Assembly (NCBI RefSeq): GCF_003122365.1
Contig: NZ_CP029254.1
Coordinates: 6,078,001 to 6,142,000, forward strand
Direction of reading: 5' to 3'
DNA: 64,000 nt
Source: Streptomyces spongiicola
Lineage (GTDB): Bacteria; Actinomycetota; Actinomycetes; Streptomycetales; Streptomycetaceae
Shown: one piece after another, positions 1 to 8,841 of the stretch
Layout: the number at the start of each line of letters is the position of its first letter
Position numbering within the stretch: position 1 is the first letter of the stretch
Notes under the pieces: generated by a model
The model's database searches: none
What the model was told of the DNA's origin: nothing
What the model saw: the letters and a program-made list of their open reading frames with translations, nothing else
Made by a program: the position numbers and the translations under genes

Positions 1-2
1 GC

Positions 3-746
3 GATCTGCTGGGGCTGCCCCAGGAGGACCGCACCAGGATGGTCCGGTGGACGGATGTCATCATGGCGCCGGCGCCGGACCCGGCCCGCAGCCAGGAAGG
101 CAGGAGATCCGTCCGCGAGGTCGTCGGGGCCCTCCTCGCCCGGAGGCGCGCGGAGCCCGCGGACGACCTGGCCGGTGTGCTCGCGGCAGCCGCGTCCGAC
201 GGGGAGATCAGCGACGACGAAGCGCTGTCGATGGCCACCGCGATCCTGGTGAGCGGGGCGCACGCGGTCCGCAACAACAGCGCGAACATGGTGTACGCGC
301 TTCTCACCCGTCCGGAGCAACTGGCCCGGCTGCGTGCCGAGCCCGGGCTGCTGCCGCGCGCGGTCGAGGAACTGCTGCGTTACATCCCGCACCGCAACGG
401 GGTGGGCCTGCCCAGGATCGCCACCGAGGACGTCGAGATCGGCGGTGTGCGCATCAGGGCCGGTGAGGCGGTCTACTGCTCGTACCTGGCCGCGAACCGG
501 GATCCCGAGGTCTTTCCCGACCCGCACACCCTCGACTTCGACCGCCCGCCGGTCCCGCATCTGTCGTTCGGGTTCGGCCCGCACCACTGCGTGGGCCCCA
601 TGCTGGCGCGGATGGAGTCCGAGGTGATGCTCGGGACGCTGCTGCGGCGCTGCCCGCGGCTGGCCCTCGCGGTTCCCCCGGAGGAGATCGCCTGGCAGCG
701 GGGCGCGCTGATCCGCGGGCCGAAGTCCCTCCCGGTGAGTTGGTGA
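3..746 (+). CDS. Cytochrome P450, CYP158-like, 3' part
   Basis: This is the C-terminal part of a soluble bacterial P450; the start lies left of the window and the first full codon is at 3. The heme loop FGFGPHHCVG (about 567-596) supplies the Cys thiolate ligand, and an ExxR pair is seen in VEELLR. The I-helix reads SGAHAV where most P450s have AGxDTT, so the proton-relay acid is His and the conserved Thr is Ala. An Ala at the Thr position is known for CYP158A2, the flaviolin-coupling P450 of S. coelicolor, and the YIPHRNGVGL and SYLAANRDPEVFPDP stretches also resemble that family. Phenol or naphthoquinone coupling is therefore an inference. The next gene follows 7 bases later and is probably cotranscribed. 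Confidence 0.85.
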   Translation, partial: DLLGLPQEDRTRMVRWTDVIMAPAPDPARSQEGRRSVREVVGALLARRRAEPADDLAGVLAAAASDGEISDDEALSMATAILVSGAHAVRNNSANMVYALLTRPEQLARLRAEPGLLPRAVEELLRYIPHRNGVGLPRIATEDVEIGGVRIRAGEAVYCSYLAANRDPEVFPDPHTLDFDRPPVPHLSFGFGPHHCVGPMLARMESEVMLGTLLRRCPRLALAVPPEEIAWQRGALIRGPKSLPVSW

Positions 747-753
747 GGCCGCT

Positions 754-1014
754 GTGGACGTGGATCTGCGCGTCGTGCGCGGCGCTCCGGACGCCGAGGA
801 ACTGGCCGCCGTGATGGCCGTGCTGACCCTCGTCGCCCGCCGCCGCAGGGCGGACCCCGCCGCCGCGGGCGGCGGCACACCTGACGGCGGCACACCTGAC
901 GGTGGACCGCGTCGGGCCCACTGGGACCGCGCGCGGGGTGCCGGCTTCCGGCCCTGCGGCTCCTGGCGGGAACGGGACCGGACGGTGACGGCGTTCGACC
1001 CGGGCGGCCGCTGA
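754..1014 (+). CDS. Acyl-CoA carboxylase epsilon-subunit-like protein
   Basis: An 86-residue protein starting with GTG, 7 bases after the P450 stop. The N-terminus (VRGAPDAEELAAVMAVL) matches the short helix-rich core of actinobacterial acyl-CoA carboxylase epsilon subunits. These normally stabilise the alpha-beta complex that makes malonyl-CoA or methylmalonyl-CoA. The usual Trp/Arg-rich tail is present as GSWRERDR. The middle holds a duplicated GGTPDG segment. The epsilon gene normally sits beside a carboxylase beta-subunit gene; here its left neighbour is a P450, and no carboxylase beta subunit is in the window. The family call is by pattern only. Confidence 0.6.
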   Translation: MDVDLRVVRGAPDAEELAAVMAVLTLVARRRRADPAAAGGGTPDGGTPDGGPRRAHWDRARGAGFRPCGSWRERDRTVTAFDPGGR

Positions 1015-1394
1015 TCCCGGCCGGGGGCGGGTAACGGGACCGTGCGGTGGCGGCGTTGGACCAGGCGGACGGCGGACACCCGCGCACCCCGCCGGGTACG
1101 CGGGGCCGGTGACCGTCCCCCGCGAGCGGGGCGGCACCCTCCGCGGGCACTCCCGGGCACTCCCGGGCACTCCCGGGCACTCCCGGGTACTCCGCGGGCA
1201 CTTCCGGGCGCCCGCGTACGCCCCCGCCGCCCCGGTGTACGGCTCCGTCTCCGCCCTTCCGGCAGACGGGGCCGGCGCGTTCCCCGGGTGAACCGGTCGG
1301 GCGGGCGCCGGCGGCGCGGGTCGGGTGCGCCGGTCGGGCGGGCGCCGGCGGCGCGGGCACGGAGTCAGGATCCGACGGCCGGCGCGGGGGTGCT
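1015..1394. repeat. Intergenic gap with decamer and 28-bp direct repeats
   Basis: No gene is supported between the convergent epsilon-subunit and VOC genes. Positions 1151-1190 hold four in-phase decamers of the type TCCCGGGCAC, with degenerate units on both sides. A 28-base segment at 1293-1320 recurs exactly at 1330-1357. No clear hairpin terminator was found. Confidence 0.7.
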
Positions 1395-2186
1395 TCAGGA
1401 GGTCTCGCCGTCGACGGACGACAGATGGAACAGGCCGCCTTCGGGGTCGAGGATCGTCGCCGTCCGCCCGAGCGGTGTGTCCCGCGGGGGTGCCACGACG
1501 GTTCCGTGCGCCGCGGCCGCCCGGGCCGCCGCGGCGTCCACGTCGTCCCGGCAGAAGTGGACGTGCCACCGCGGGTGGATCGCCGCGTCGGCGGAGTCCG
1601 GAACACCGCCGTACATCCCCGCCACCGTACGGCCGCCGGCGCGGAGCATCACCCGGTCGTGTTCGTAGCGCACATCGATGACGTCCGGATGGGCGTCCCA
1701 CTCGAACACCCCGCCGTAGAACAGCGCGGACGCGAACGGGTCCCGCGTGTGCAGCTCCAGCCACGCCACGGCGCCGGTTCCCCGTCCGGCCTGCCACCCC
1801 GGTGCGGCCGGCCCTTCCCAGATGCCGAACGCCGCGTCCAGCGGGTCGGCGGCCCAGGCCGTCCTCCCCCGACCGAACGCCAGCGGCCCCACGGCGACCG
1901 TCCCGCCCCGCTCCCGCACGCGTGCCGCCGCCGCGTCGGCACTGTCGGCCACGAAGTACGCAGTCCAGGCGACCGGCAGCCGTACCCCCATGCTCTGCGC
2001 GGACTCCACGAGACCGGCGACCGGCTCGCCGTCCGCATGGGCGACCACATGCCCCTCGGTCCGGCGGTCGGGCCCGAACCCCCAGCCGAACACCGCGCCG
2101 TAGAAGTCCTGTGCGGCCCGCATGTCCCGCGTCGCCAGGCTCACCCAGCACGGAGTGCCCGGCACCCCGGGTGAAGTGCTCGCCAA
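1395..2186 (-). CDS. VOC family protein, two glyoxalase-fold domains
   Basis: A 263-residue protein with two vicinal-oxygen-chelate modules. The first covers about residues 10-130 (CWVSLATRDMRAAQDFYGAVFGW) and the second about 140-260 (AWLELHTRDPFASALFYGGV). Such proteins bind a divalent metal through His/Glu residues; some are glyoxalases, dioxygenases or bleomycin-type resistance proteins. The substrate cannot be read from sequence. The TTG start is chosen because GAGG lies about nine bases upstream; the nearby ATG at 2211 is out of frame. It is transcribed alone and converges with the epsilon-subunit gene. Confidence 0.85.
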   Translation of the reverse strand: MASTSPGVPGTPCWVSLATRDMRAAQDFYGAVFGWGFGPDRRTEGHVVAHADGEPVAGLVESAQSMGVRLPVAWTAYFVADSADAAAARVRERGGTVAVGPLAFGRGRTAWAADPLDAAFGIWEGPAAPGWQAGRGTGAVAWLELHTRDPFASALFYGGVFEWDAHPDVIDVRYEHDRVMLRAGGRTVAGMYGGVPDSADAAIHPRWHVHFCRDDVDAAAARAAAAHGTVVAPPRDTPLGRTATILDPEGGLFHLSSVDGETS

Positions 2187-2619
2187 GGCCGTTCACCTCA
2201 TTCGTGTTCATCCCGGGCTGTGCTGGGCTGTGCCGGGCCGGGCCGGGCTGTGCCACGCGGGACGGGGCTCCGCTGTGCTGGGCCGGCCGGCCACTCCCTG
2301 ACACCCTTCAACAGAATCGGGCCGGTCGCCACCGCAGCGGGGGTCGACGGCGATTGGCCGGCGCCCGCGAAACGCGTTGGCACACTCGCGGGGAAGCGGC
2401 TACTCTGGCGTCGCCGCCGTGCGCGAGGCACGGTCGAGAGCACCCACGAGCACCGAGGAACACACGGAGGTGAGGACGTTGATGACGGTCACTGCGCCGG
2501 GCGCTGCCCGAAACCCGAGGCTCATCACTCCCATTTCCGTGGTCGCCGGCTGACCGATCCGCTGTTCCGCGTGCCTGTGCGCACGCGAGGCCGGGGCCAC
2601 CCGTGTGAAGGGTTCCCCC

Positions 2620-3891
2620 TTGTCTCTCTCCTCCTCATCCCATTCCTCATCCCACTCCGCATCGCCTTCCTCGTCGCACTCCTCTTCCCGGCCTCCTTCC
2701 TCCTCCCGGGCTGGCACCGCCGCTCCCGCAGACGCGCCCCCGCTCTCCCGTCCGCGCGCTGCGGCCGGTGCCGCTGCCGGCACCGGTGCCGGGGCACCGC
2801 ACCCGCTCGCACCGCACCCGCTCGCCCCGTACGGCTGGGACGAGGGGCTCTCCGCCGAGTTCGCGCCCTACGCCGCGAGCGGCCTGGTGCCCGGGCGGGT
2901 CGCACGGGTGGACCGGGGCCGGTGCGACGTCGTCACCGAGGCCGGAACCGTCCGCGCCGACACGGCGTTCGTCACGCCGCACGACCCGCTGCGTGTGATC
3001 TGCACCGGCGACTGGGCGGCCGTCGACCCCGAGGGCGGCACCCCCCGGTATGTACGGGCCTGTCTGCCGCGGCGCACCGCCTTCGTGCGCTCCACCTCGT
3101 CCCGTCGGTCCGAGGGGCAGATCCTCGCGGCCAACGTCGACCACGCGGTCATCGCGGTCTCACTCGCCGTCGAACTCGACCTGGGACGGATCGAACGCTT
3201 CCTGGCGCTCGCCTGGGAGAGCGGGGCGCAGCCACTCGTCGTCCTCACCAAGGCCGACCTGGTGCCGGACCCGACCGCCCTGTCGTACCTGGTGCAGGAC
3301 GTGGAGACCACGGCGCCCGGTGTCCAGGTGCTGCCGGTCAGCTCGCTGACCGGCGAGGGTACGGACGTCCTGGCGGCGGTCGTCTCCGGCGGTACGAGCG
3401 TGCTGCTCGGCGTCTCCGGAGCGGGCAAGTCCACGCTGGCGAACACACTGCTCGGCGAGGACGCCATGGAGGTGCGGTCCACGCGTGACGTGGACGGGAA
3501 GGGCCGTCACACCACGACGACCCGGAACCTCCTCGTACTTCCCGGTGGCGGTGTGCTCATCGACACCCCCGGTCTGCGGGGCGTCGGACTCTTCGACGCC
3601 GGCACGGGAGTGGGGGAGGTCTTCTCGGAGATCGAGAACCTGGCCCAGGACTGCCGCTTCCACGACTGCGCCCATGAGGCGGAGCCGGACTGCGCCGTGC
3701 TCGCGGCGCTCGCCGACGGATCGCTGCCGGAACGGCGGCTTGACAGCTATCGCAAGCTCGTCCGCGAGAACCAGCGCATCGTCGCCAAGACCGACGCCCG
3801 GCTGCGGGCGGAGATCCGCCGGGACTGGAAGCGCAAGCACGCGGAGGGCCGCGCGGCGGGCGAGGCGAAGCGGGGCGGCCGGCTGCGCTGA
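2620..3891 (+). CDS. rsgA: Ribosome small-subunit-dependent GTPase A
   Basis: Circularly permuted GTPase that helps late 30S maturation. The permuted order is visible: an OB-fold (ARVDRGRCDVVTEAG), then G4 (TKADL), then G1 P-loop (GVSGAGKSTL), then G3 (DTPGLRG), then a C-terminal zinc knuckle with Cys and His (CRFHDCAHEAEPDC). The N-terminus carries about 70 residues of Ser-, Pro- and Ala-rich low complexity, longer than in most RsgA. TTG at 2620 is preferred because GAAGGG lies eight bases upstream; GTG at 2605 is the alternative. From TTG the product is 423 residues. A strong hairpin follows the stop. Confidence 0.93.
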   Translation: MSLSSSSHSSSHSASPSSSHSSSRPPSSSRAGTAAPADAPPLSRPRAAAGAAAGTGAGAPHPLAPHPLAPYGWDEGLSAEFAPYAASGLVPGRVARVDRGRCDVVTEAGTVRADTAFVTPHDPLRVICTGDWAAVDPEGGTPRYVRACLPRRTAFVRSTSSRRSEGQILAANVDHAVIAVSLAVELDLGRIERFLALAWESGAQPLVVLTKADLVPDPTALSYLVQDVETTAPGVQVLPVSSLTGEGTDVLAAVVSGGTSVLLGVSGAGKSTLANTLLGEDAMEVRSTRDVDGKGRHTTTTRNLLVLPGGGVLIDTPGLRGVGLFDAGTGVGEVFSEIENLAQDCRFHDCAHEAEPDCAVLAALADGSLPERRLDSYRKLVRENQRIVAKTDARLRAEIRRDWKRKHAEGRAAGEAKRGGRLR

Positions 3892-3901
3892 CCTCTCCCG
3901 C

Positions 3902-3933
3902 GCGTTCCCGGGGCCGAGCGGCCCCGGGAACGC
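3902..3933 (+). terminator. rsgA hairpin terminator
   Basis: A perfect 14-bp stem (3902-3915 with 3920-3933) around a GAGC loop begins about ten bases after the rsgA stop. There is no T-run, as is usual for Streptomyces terminators. Confidence 0.8.
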
Positions 3934-4257
3934 CGGCGCGGGGCGGGCGCGGGGCGGGCGTAACGCGGCGCCCGCCGGTATGGCCGTCACCGGCCCTGGT
4001 GCGGGGCGGCCTCGGGCCGGGACGCCGGAGACCGCCCCGCCCGACCTCGATGTCACGGTTACCGGGCGGTGTGTGGACCTCCGCCGGGCCCCTCGGCCCT
4101 CGGCGACTGGCCCTCGGCCCTCGGCCCGCGCCACCGGCGACCGGCCACTGGCCACCGGCCACCGGTCGCCGGGTCGCCGAGGGGCGGGTTCGAGCGGGTC
4201 AGGGCGTGCTCGGACCGTCCATGGCCGCGGTGCGCCGTCGCCGACCGCCCTCGGCGT
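3934..4257. other. Intergenic gap, GC-rich imperfect repeats
   Basis: No gene is supported between convergent rsgA and the LuxR-type regulator. Around 4085-4185 the sequence is built of short imperfect CCTCGG and CCACCGG repeats. Confidence 0.6.
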
Positions 4258-5556
4258 TCACCACTCGGCCGCGGCCCTTCCCGTATCGGCGGCGGATGCT
4301 TCGGGCCGCGTTCCGCCGGAAGTCCCGTACGTCGTTTCCGTATGCGTCCGCGGCGCCGGCGGTCCGTCCGAACGTGCCGTCGCCGTCTCACCGGTGTCGG
4401 CACCGGTGTCGGCACCGGTGCCGACACCGGAGGTCTGCCCGCCCGTCTCCTCCGCTGCTCCGTCCATCGCATGCATCGCGTCCATCGCATGCATCGCGTT
4501 GGCCGTGGGCGTCGCGTTGGTCCCGGCGATCGCGGACCCGCCCGATCTCGGGACGCCCGGCCGGCCCTCGCCGTCCGTCCGCGCCACCCACCCCCTGTCG
4601 TACGCGTGCCAGCCGAGTTGGAGTCTGGTCGTCACGCCGGCCAGCTCCATGAGGCCCTTCACCCGTCGCTGGACCGTGCGGAGGCCGAGATCGAGCTGCT
4701 TGGCGACGCTCGCGTCCGTCAGCCCGGCGAGCAGCAGGGACAGGATCTCCAGGTCCGTGGCGTCCGGGACGGCGGGTCCGTCCTCCGCCATGTCGCCGTA
4801 CCCGCCGAGGCGCAGCGGCAGCGCCTCCCTCCACACGGCCTCGAAGAGGCCCGTCAGCGACTCCAGCAGTCCGCCTGCGCGGATCACCAGAGCCGCCGGC
4901 TCCGAACCGCGGCCGGCCAGGGGAGCCATTGCCAGCGCCCGGTCGGCGACGACGAGTTCGGCGGGCACCCGGTCCACCACCCGGACCTGTGCACCGCGGC
5001 CGAGCGAGGACGACATCTCGGCCGGTCCGGCCGGCAGCGCCAGTGTCTCCTGTTCGACGACCACGCGGTAGGTGACGACGCCCGGTCCCGCCCGCAACTC
5101 CGCCTCGTCGTCCGCTCCGGAGAAGACCACCGGTTGCCCGGTGACGAGAGCGCACACCTCTTCGGACGCGCCCAGGCGGAGCTGGCGCAGGCGGTGGGCC
5201 ACCGCGCGGGCGCCGGAGACCGCCTCGACCAGGTCGTGCACGGGCAGTTCCGCGGTCTCCGACCGGTACTCGTGCGCCAGCAGCGACGCGGCGAGTTCCG
5301 CCTGTTCGAGTTCCTGCCGGTGCCGGGTGAGCAGGGCGCCGAGCGCGACCCCCGGCGGGGCGGCCACCCAGCGGTCGGCGCGTGCCGACGACCGGGCGGC
5401 CAGCCCCTGGTGTTCCAGCAGGCGCAGCACCCGCTCGGTCTCCGCCTCCGGGAGCGCCAGGCGGCGCGTCAGATCGGCCACCTCCGCGGCACCCAGCGCC
5501 ACCAGCGCGCGGTAGGCCGATTCCAGCCTCGCGTCGAGACCAATTGCTCCCAGCAC
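4258..5556 (-). CDS. TrmB-like/LuxR-type HTH transcriptional regulator
   Basis: A 432-residue regulator. The N-terminus (residues about 5-70, LESAYRALVALGAAEVADL) is a TrmB-type winged helix. The middle resembles the sensor region found in Streptomyces regulators of this kind. The DNA-binding LuxR helix-turn-helix is at about residues 275-340 (LEILSLLLAGLTDASVAKQL, then RTVQRRVKGLMELAGV). After the HTH comes an unusual low-complexity tail with repeated MHAMDA and TGAD units, probably disordered. The start is GTG 5556 because GGGGAGG lies eight bases upstream; GTG codons at 5580 and 5601 lack this. No target is evident; the PP2C-fold gene diverges from it. Confidence 0.85.
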   Translation of the reverse strand: MLGAIGLDARLESAYRALVALGAAEVADLTRRLALPEAETERVLRLLEHQGLAARSSARADRWVAAPPGVALGALLTRHRQELEQAELAASLLAHEYRSETAELPVHDLVEAVSGARAVAHRLRQLRLGASEEVCALVTGQPVVFSGADDEAELRAGPGVVTYRVVVEQETLALPAGPAEMSSSLGRGAQVRVVDRVPAELVVADRALAMAPLAGRGSEPAALVIRAGGLLESLTGLFEAVWREALPLRLGGYGDMAEDGPAVPDATDLEILSLLLAGLTDASVAKQLDLGLRTVQRRVKGLMELAGVTTRLQLGWHAYDRGWVARTDGEGRPGVPRSGGSAIAGTNATPTANAMHAMDAMHAMDGAAEETGGQTSGVGTGADTGADTGETATARSDGPPAPRTHTETTYGTSGGTRPEASAADTGRAAAEW

Positions 5557-5834
5557 CCCTGAGTCCTCCCCGGATCTCACCGTTCCGCCTGCCGCGGGCA
5601 CGATCGTGGCGGAGATCGGTCACGGCGTGAACCCGCCGCCCACATCATCCCCGCAGTGCGGCCGGAAGATCCGTCGCCCTGCCCGCGGAGCGTGTGTACG
5701 ACGTGTGCCGATCGCCTCGGCACCCCGCCGCGCCCGCTCGGACGGGGACCGGTCCGGCCCGGCGCACCCGCCACCGGGCCGGGTTCCGCGGAATACGCCG
5801 TTTTCGCAAGGCTCTTGCGGTGGACAATGAGGGT

Positions 5835-7643
5835 ATGAGTCAGCAGGGGGAGAGGCCCGCCGCGGGCGACGACTGGTGGAACCGGCTGTACGACGAGTCC
5901 GCCCCGGACGCCGGCCCCGCCGCCGTGGGCGACACGCTCGACGACCGTTACGACTCCGCGGTGGACACCGTCGGCCCCGAAGGCCCCGAAGGCCCCGAAG
6001 GCCCCGAAGGCCCGGTAAGTCCGGTAGGCCCGGTAGGCACCTGGTGGGGCCCGTCCCGCCGAGGCGCCGCCCCCTGGGAGGCGTCCACCGCCCCGCGTAC
6101 CCCTGACCCGGGCGGGGACCCGCCCATGTCCCGCGCGGGGTCCGGGCCGTGTACGTCCGCGAAGTCGCCCGTACCGCCATCCGCGCCATCGCCGCCGGGC
6201 GCGCCGCCGGGCGCGCCGCCGGGCGCGTCGTCGGGGGCGTCGTCGGGGGCGTCCGCGTCCGATCCGCGTACCCCGGTGGACTACGCCGATCCGCCGCCCG
6301 TGCCCGCTTCCGTGCCCCTCGCCGATCCGCCGCCCGTGCCTCCGGCTCCCGCCCGGCCGCCGTCCGTACCACTGTCCGCGCCGCCGTCGGTACCGCCGCC
6401 CGTACCGCCGTCCGACTCCCGTACCGGGTCCGGGCCCTCCGCGGCCGTCGTTCCCCCGTCGCGCCCGCCGGCCTCACCCGCACCGGCCCCCGCCGAGCCC
6501 CCGCCCGTGCCGCCCCGGCGGGACCGTGCGGGGGAGCCCCCCGCGAAGCCCCCGCGGCGGCCCGCGGCAGCGCCGCCCGCCGCCGCACCCCCCGATCCGG
6601 AGAGGGAGAGCCGCACCGCGGGGCGGCTCGGGCCCGTGCCGCGGGGCCGGCGCAAGGAGGTCGCGGACCGGGGGAGGGCCGGGTATGTGGGGGACCGGCC
6701 GCCCACCTACGACGCCGAGCCCACCGCACTGCCCGCCGCCGATCCGCGGCAGCTCGACGGGCTCGTCGCGGACACCGTGCTGGACGGCGCCCGGTACGGC
6801 GCGTTCACCCTGCGGGCAGCCTCCGTCCGCGGCGACTCGGCCCGCTACCGCGGTGAGCACCGCCGCGACGCGCTCCTCACCGCGCGCTTCGGGGCCGGTG
6901 AGGGCGCTCTCCTGCTGGTCGCCGTGGCCACCGGAGCGCGGGCCGCGGAGGGGGCGCACCTCGCCGCCGCCGACGCCTGCCGCTTGATCGGCGATGCCGT
7001 CGGCCGCAGCCACAGCCGGCTGGCCGAGGACATAAGGGCCGGTCGGCGCGGCGACCTCAAGTCGGGGCTCCACCGGCTCACCGACCGGTCCTTCGGCAGG
7101 CTCCGCGCCAGCGCGGCCGAACTGGGCGTTCCTCCGGAGGAGTACACGGCGAGCCTGCGGTGCCTGCTGCTGCCCGCCGACCACGCCTGCCGCACGCGGG
7201 TGTTCTTCGGCGTCGGCGCCGGGGGCCTGTTCCGCCTCCGCGACGGCGGCTGGCAGGACCTGGAGCCGTCTCCTCCCGACGCCCTCTCCGGCGAACCGGT
7301 CGTCGGCTATGGCTCCCCGCCCCAGGAGACCCGCGAGGGCGACCGGCTCACCATGGATCTGGGCGTGACGACGCCTCCGTCGCCGCACATCGACGCGCCC
7401 GTCCCACCCCCGGCGGAGCCCTTCCGGTTCCGCGCCTCGGTGGCCCGCCCGGGTGACACCCTGCTGCTCTGCAGCAGCGGGCTGGCCGACCCGATGCACG
7501 GCGAGCCGGCGTTCGCCGGGGAACTGGCGGCGCGCTGGGCGGAGACGGAGCCGCCCGGTCTCGCCGCGTACCTGGCCGACATCCAGCTGAGGGTGAAGGG
7601 TTACGCCGACGACCGTACGGCGTGTGCCGTCTGGGATGCGTGA
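5835..7643 (+). CDS. PP2C-fold protein with Pro-rich, collagen-like N-terminus
   Basis: A 602-residue protein. ATG 5835 is preceded by GAGGG. Residues about 1-300 are disordered Pro/Ala/Ser-rich sequence, with a short collagen-like run of GPE triplets near residue 50 and many PPVP repeats. The C-terminal ~300 residues are a PP2C-type phosphatase fold: RGDSARYRGEHRRDA, a LVAVATG strand and a final DDRTACAVWD. In canonical PP2C the metal-binding Asp-Gly sits where this protein has Thr-Gly, so activity is uncertain. Similar Streptomyces proteins are annotated as PP2C domain proteins; the partner kinase is unknown. Confidence 0.8.
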   Translation: MSQQGERPAAGDDWWNRLYDESAPDAGPAAVGDTLDDRYDSAVDTVGPEGPEGPEGPEGPVSPVGPVGTWWGPSRRGAAPWEASTAPRTPDPGGDPPMSRAGSGPCTSAKSPVPPSAPSPPGAPPGAPPGASSGASSGASASDPRTPVDYADPPPVPASVPLADPPPVPPAPARPPSVPLSAPPSVPPPVPPSDSRTGSGPSAAVVPPSRPPASPAPAPAEPPPVPPRRDRAGEPPAKPPRRPAAAPPAAAPPDPERESRTAGRLGPVPRGRRKEVADRGRAGYVGDRPPTYDAEPTALPAADPRQLDGLVADTVLDGARYGAFTLRAASVRGDSARYRGEHRRDALLTARFGAGEGALLLVAVATGARAAEGAHLAAADACRLIGDAVGRSHSRLAEDIRAGRRGDLKSGLHRLTDRSFGRLRASAAELGVPPEEYTASLRCLLLPADHACRTRVFFGVGAGGLFRLRDGGWQDLEPSPPDALSGEPVVGYGSPPQETREGDRLTMDLGVTTPPSPHIDAPVPPPAEPFRFRASVARPGDTLLLCSSGLADPMHGEPAFAGELAARWAETEPPGLAAYLADIQLRVKGYADDRTACAVWDA

Positions 7644-8156
7644 CCGCCATGGCTCGATGGCGAGCGCCGTGCCCGCGGGCCGCCGCCGGGCTCCGGGTGG
7701 AGAAGCCGGAACGGCCGGCGGGTGCCCTCGGGGACGACGCCCCAGCGCACGACGGTCCGGCCCGTCGACATCGTCGACCTCGTCACCGACCCGGACGTCC
7801 TGTCCATCCCGTCGAAGATCAGTGCCGAGACGGTGACCGGCTTCACGCTCCGCGCCGACAGGATCGTGCCGGACTGCGGTCGAGAACAGCGGCGAACGGT
7901 GGCGAACGGTCACGAGAAGTGGCGATCATCTGTGAATGGCGGTGAACAGTGGTGAACAGTGGTGAACAGTGGTGAACAGTGGTGAACGGGGGCGAGCGGT
8001 CCGGATGGTCGGGACGGCTCGCTCGAACTTGCGGAATGTACCGCCTTGGTGACGGTGCGTGAAATCGGCAGGCGTGACTGCACGGTGGCGGGGCATGCAT
8101 TCCGGCAGTGCCTGTTCGAGCCGGACGGGACGACTGACTGAAGGGACCGTTCCGAC
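7644..8156. other. Intergenic gap, possible gene remnant plus decamer repeat
   Basis: No gene is supported. A forward reading frame at 7722-7880 gives a plausible-looking peptide (VDIVDLVTDPDVLSIPSK) but runs into repeats without a recognisable domain, so it may be a remnant or chance. Decamers begin near 7890. Confidence 0.45.
7941..7990. repeat. Decamer tandem repeat GGTGAACAGT
   Basis: Four perfect in-phase copies of GGTGAACAGT (7941-7980) are followed by one degenerate copy. Related GGCGAACGGT units sit in the same phase at 7891-7910. Confidence 0.9.
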
Positions 8157-8585
8157 GTGCGGTGGGGGAGAATGGCGGGGCGTCAAGGCAGCTCGGGAGC
8201 GGCGCAGTTGCGGCGCAGCGTCCGGCGCGCGGACCTCAGGGCGGTAGCGGAGGTGAGGAGGGCGCTGCGGGCCCTCCTGGGGCACTGGGGCGAGCCGGGC
8301 TCGGCCGAGGTGGCGGAGCTGCTGACCAGCGAACTGGTGACGAACGCGCTGGTGCACACGGAGGAAGGGGCCGTCGTCACGGCCACGGTGGCACCCGCAC
8401 GACTCCTCGTCGAGGTGCGGGACTTCACGGCCGGGCTGGTGGAAGCGCCCGGTGAGCCGGTGCCAGACGAGAGCACGCACGGCAGGGGCCTGCTGCTGGT
8501 GCAGAGCCTGGCCGACGCGTGGGGGGTCCGGGCCCACGGACTGGGCAAGGCGGTCTGGTTCGAGCTGCGCCCCGGGCGGGCGTGA
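8157..8585 (+). CDS. HATPase (RsbW-like) ATP-binding regulatory protein
   Basis: A 142-residue GHKL-type ATPase of the anti-sigma-factor/serine-kinase kind, very common in Streptomyces. The N-box is seen in LLTSELVTNALVH, a G1-like VEVRDFT strand follows, and the G2 loop is STHGRGLLLV. The Asp-x-Gly of full histidine kinases is reduced. Such proteins bind ATP and usually control a sigma factor or an anti-anti-sigma protein; no partner gene is adjacent. GTG 8157 is chosen because AAGGGA lies about ten bases upstream; ATG 8172 is an alternative. Confidence 0.85.
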   Translation: MRWGRMAGRQGSSGAAQLRRSVRRADLRAVAEVRRALRALLGHWGEPGSAEVAELLTSELVTNALVHTEEGAVVTATVAPARLLVEVRDFTAGLVEAPGEPVPDESTHGRGLLLVQSLADAWGVRAHGLGKAVWFELRPGRA

Positions 8586-8655
8586 CGCGTGAGCGTCGTA
8601 CACGGAGTCGGTCTCGGGCCGGATCTGCGCCCGGGCGGGCATGACGCGCGAGCCC
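8572..8655. repeat. Duplicated 3' end of the HATPase gene
   Basis: The segment around 8572-8596, which contains the last codons and stop of the HATPase gene, recurs with few changes at about 8631-8655. It looks like a local duplication just past the stop codon. Confidence 0.65.
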
Positions 8656-8677
8656 GGGGGCGGGGCGCGCCCCATAC

Positions 8678-8738
8678 GCCCACCATATGACCGCGGGTGG
8701 GGCCCGTGGTGGGCCCCACCCGCGGTCATATGGTGGGC
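8678..8738. terminator. Very long perfect hairpin between convergent genes
   Basis: A perfect 28-bp inverted repeat (8678-8705 with 8711-8738) encloses a five-base loop. It lies between the HATPase gene and the DUF2637 gene, which converge, so it is probably a two-way terminator. The stem is longer than usual and contains the palindromic hexamer CATATG. Confidence 0.85.
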
Positions 8739-8841
8739 GGCCGCTGGTGGATCAGCGGCCGATCAGCGGTCGATCACTGTTGGTCGGTTGTCGATCGGTG
8801 GCCGGTCGGTGGCCGGTCGGTGGAGAGGCGGCGGTCCGGGG

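Noticed and set aside
7722..7955. Short forward frame starting MPSGTTPQRTTVRPVDIVDL
   Set aside because: No ribosome site or known domain, and it runs into the decamer repeat; kept only as a possible remnant.
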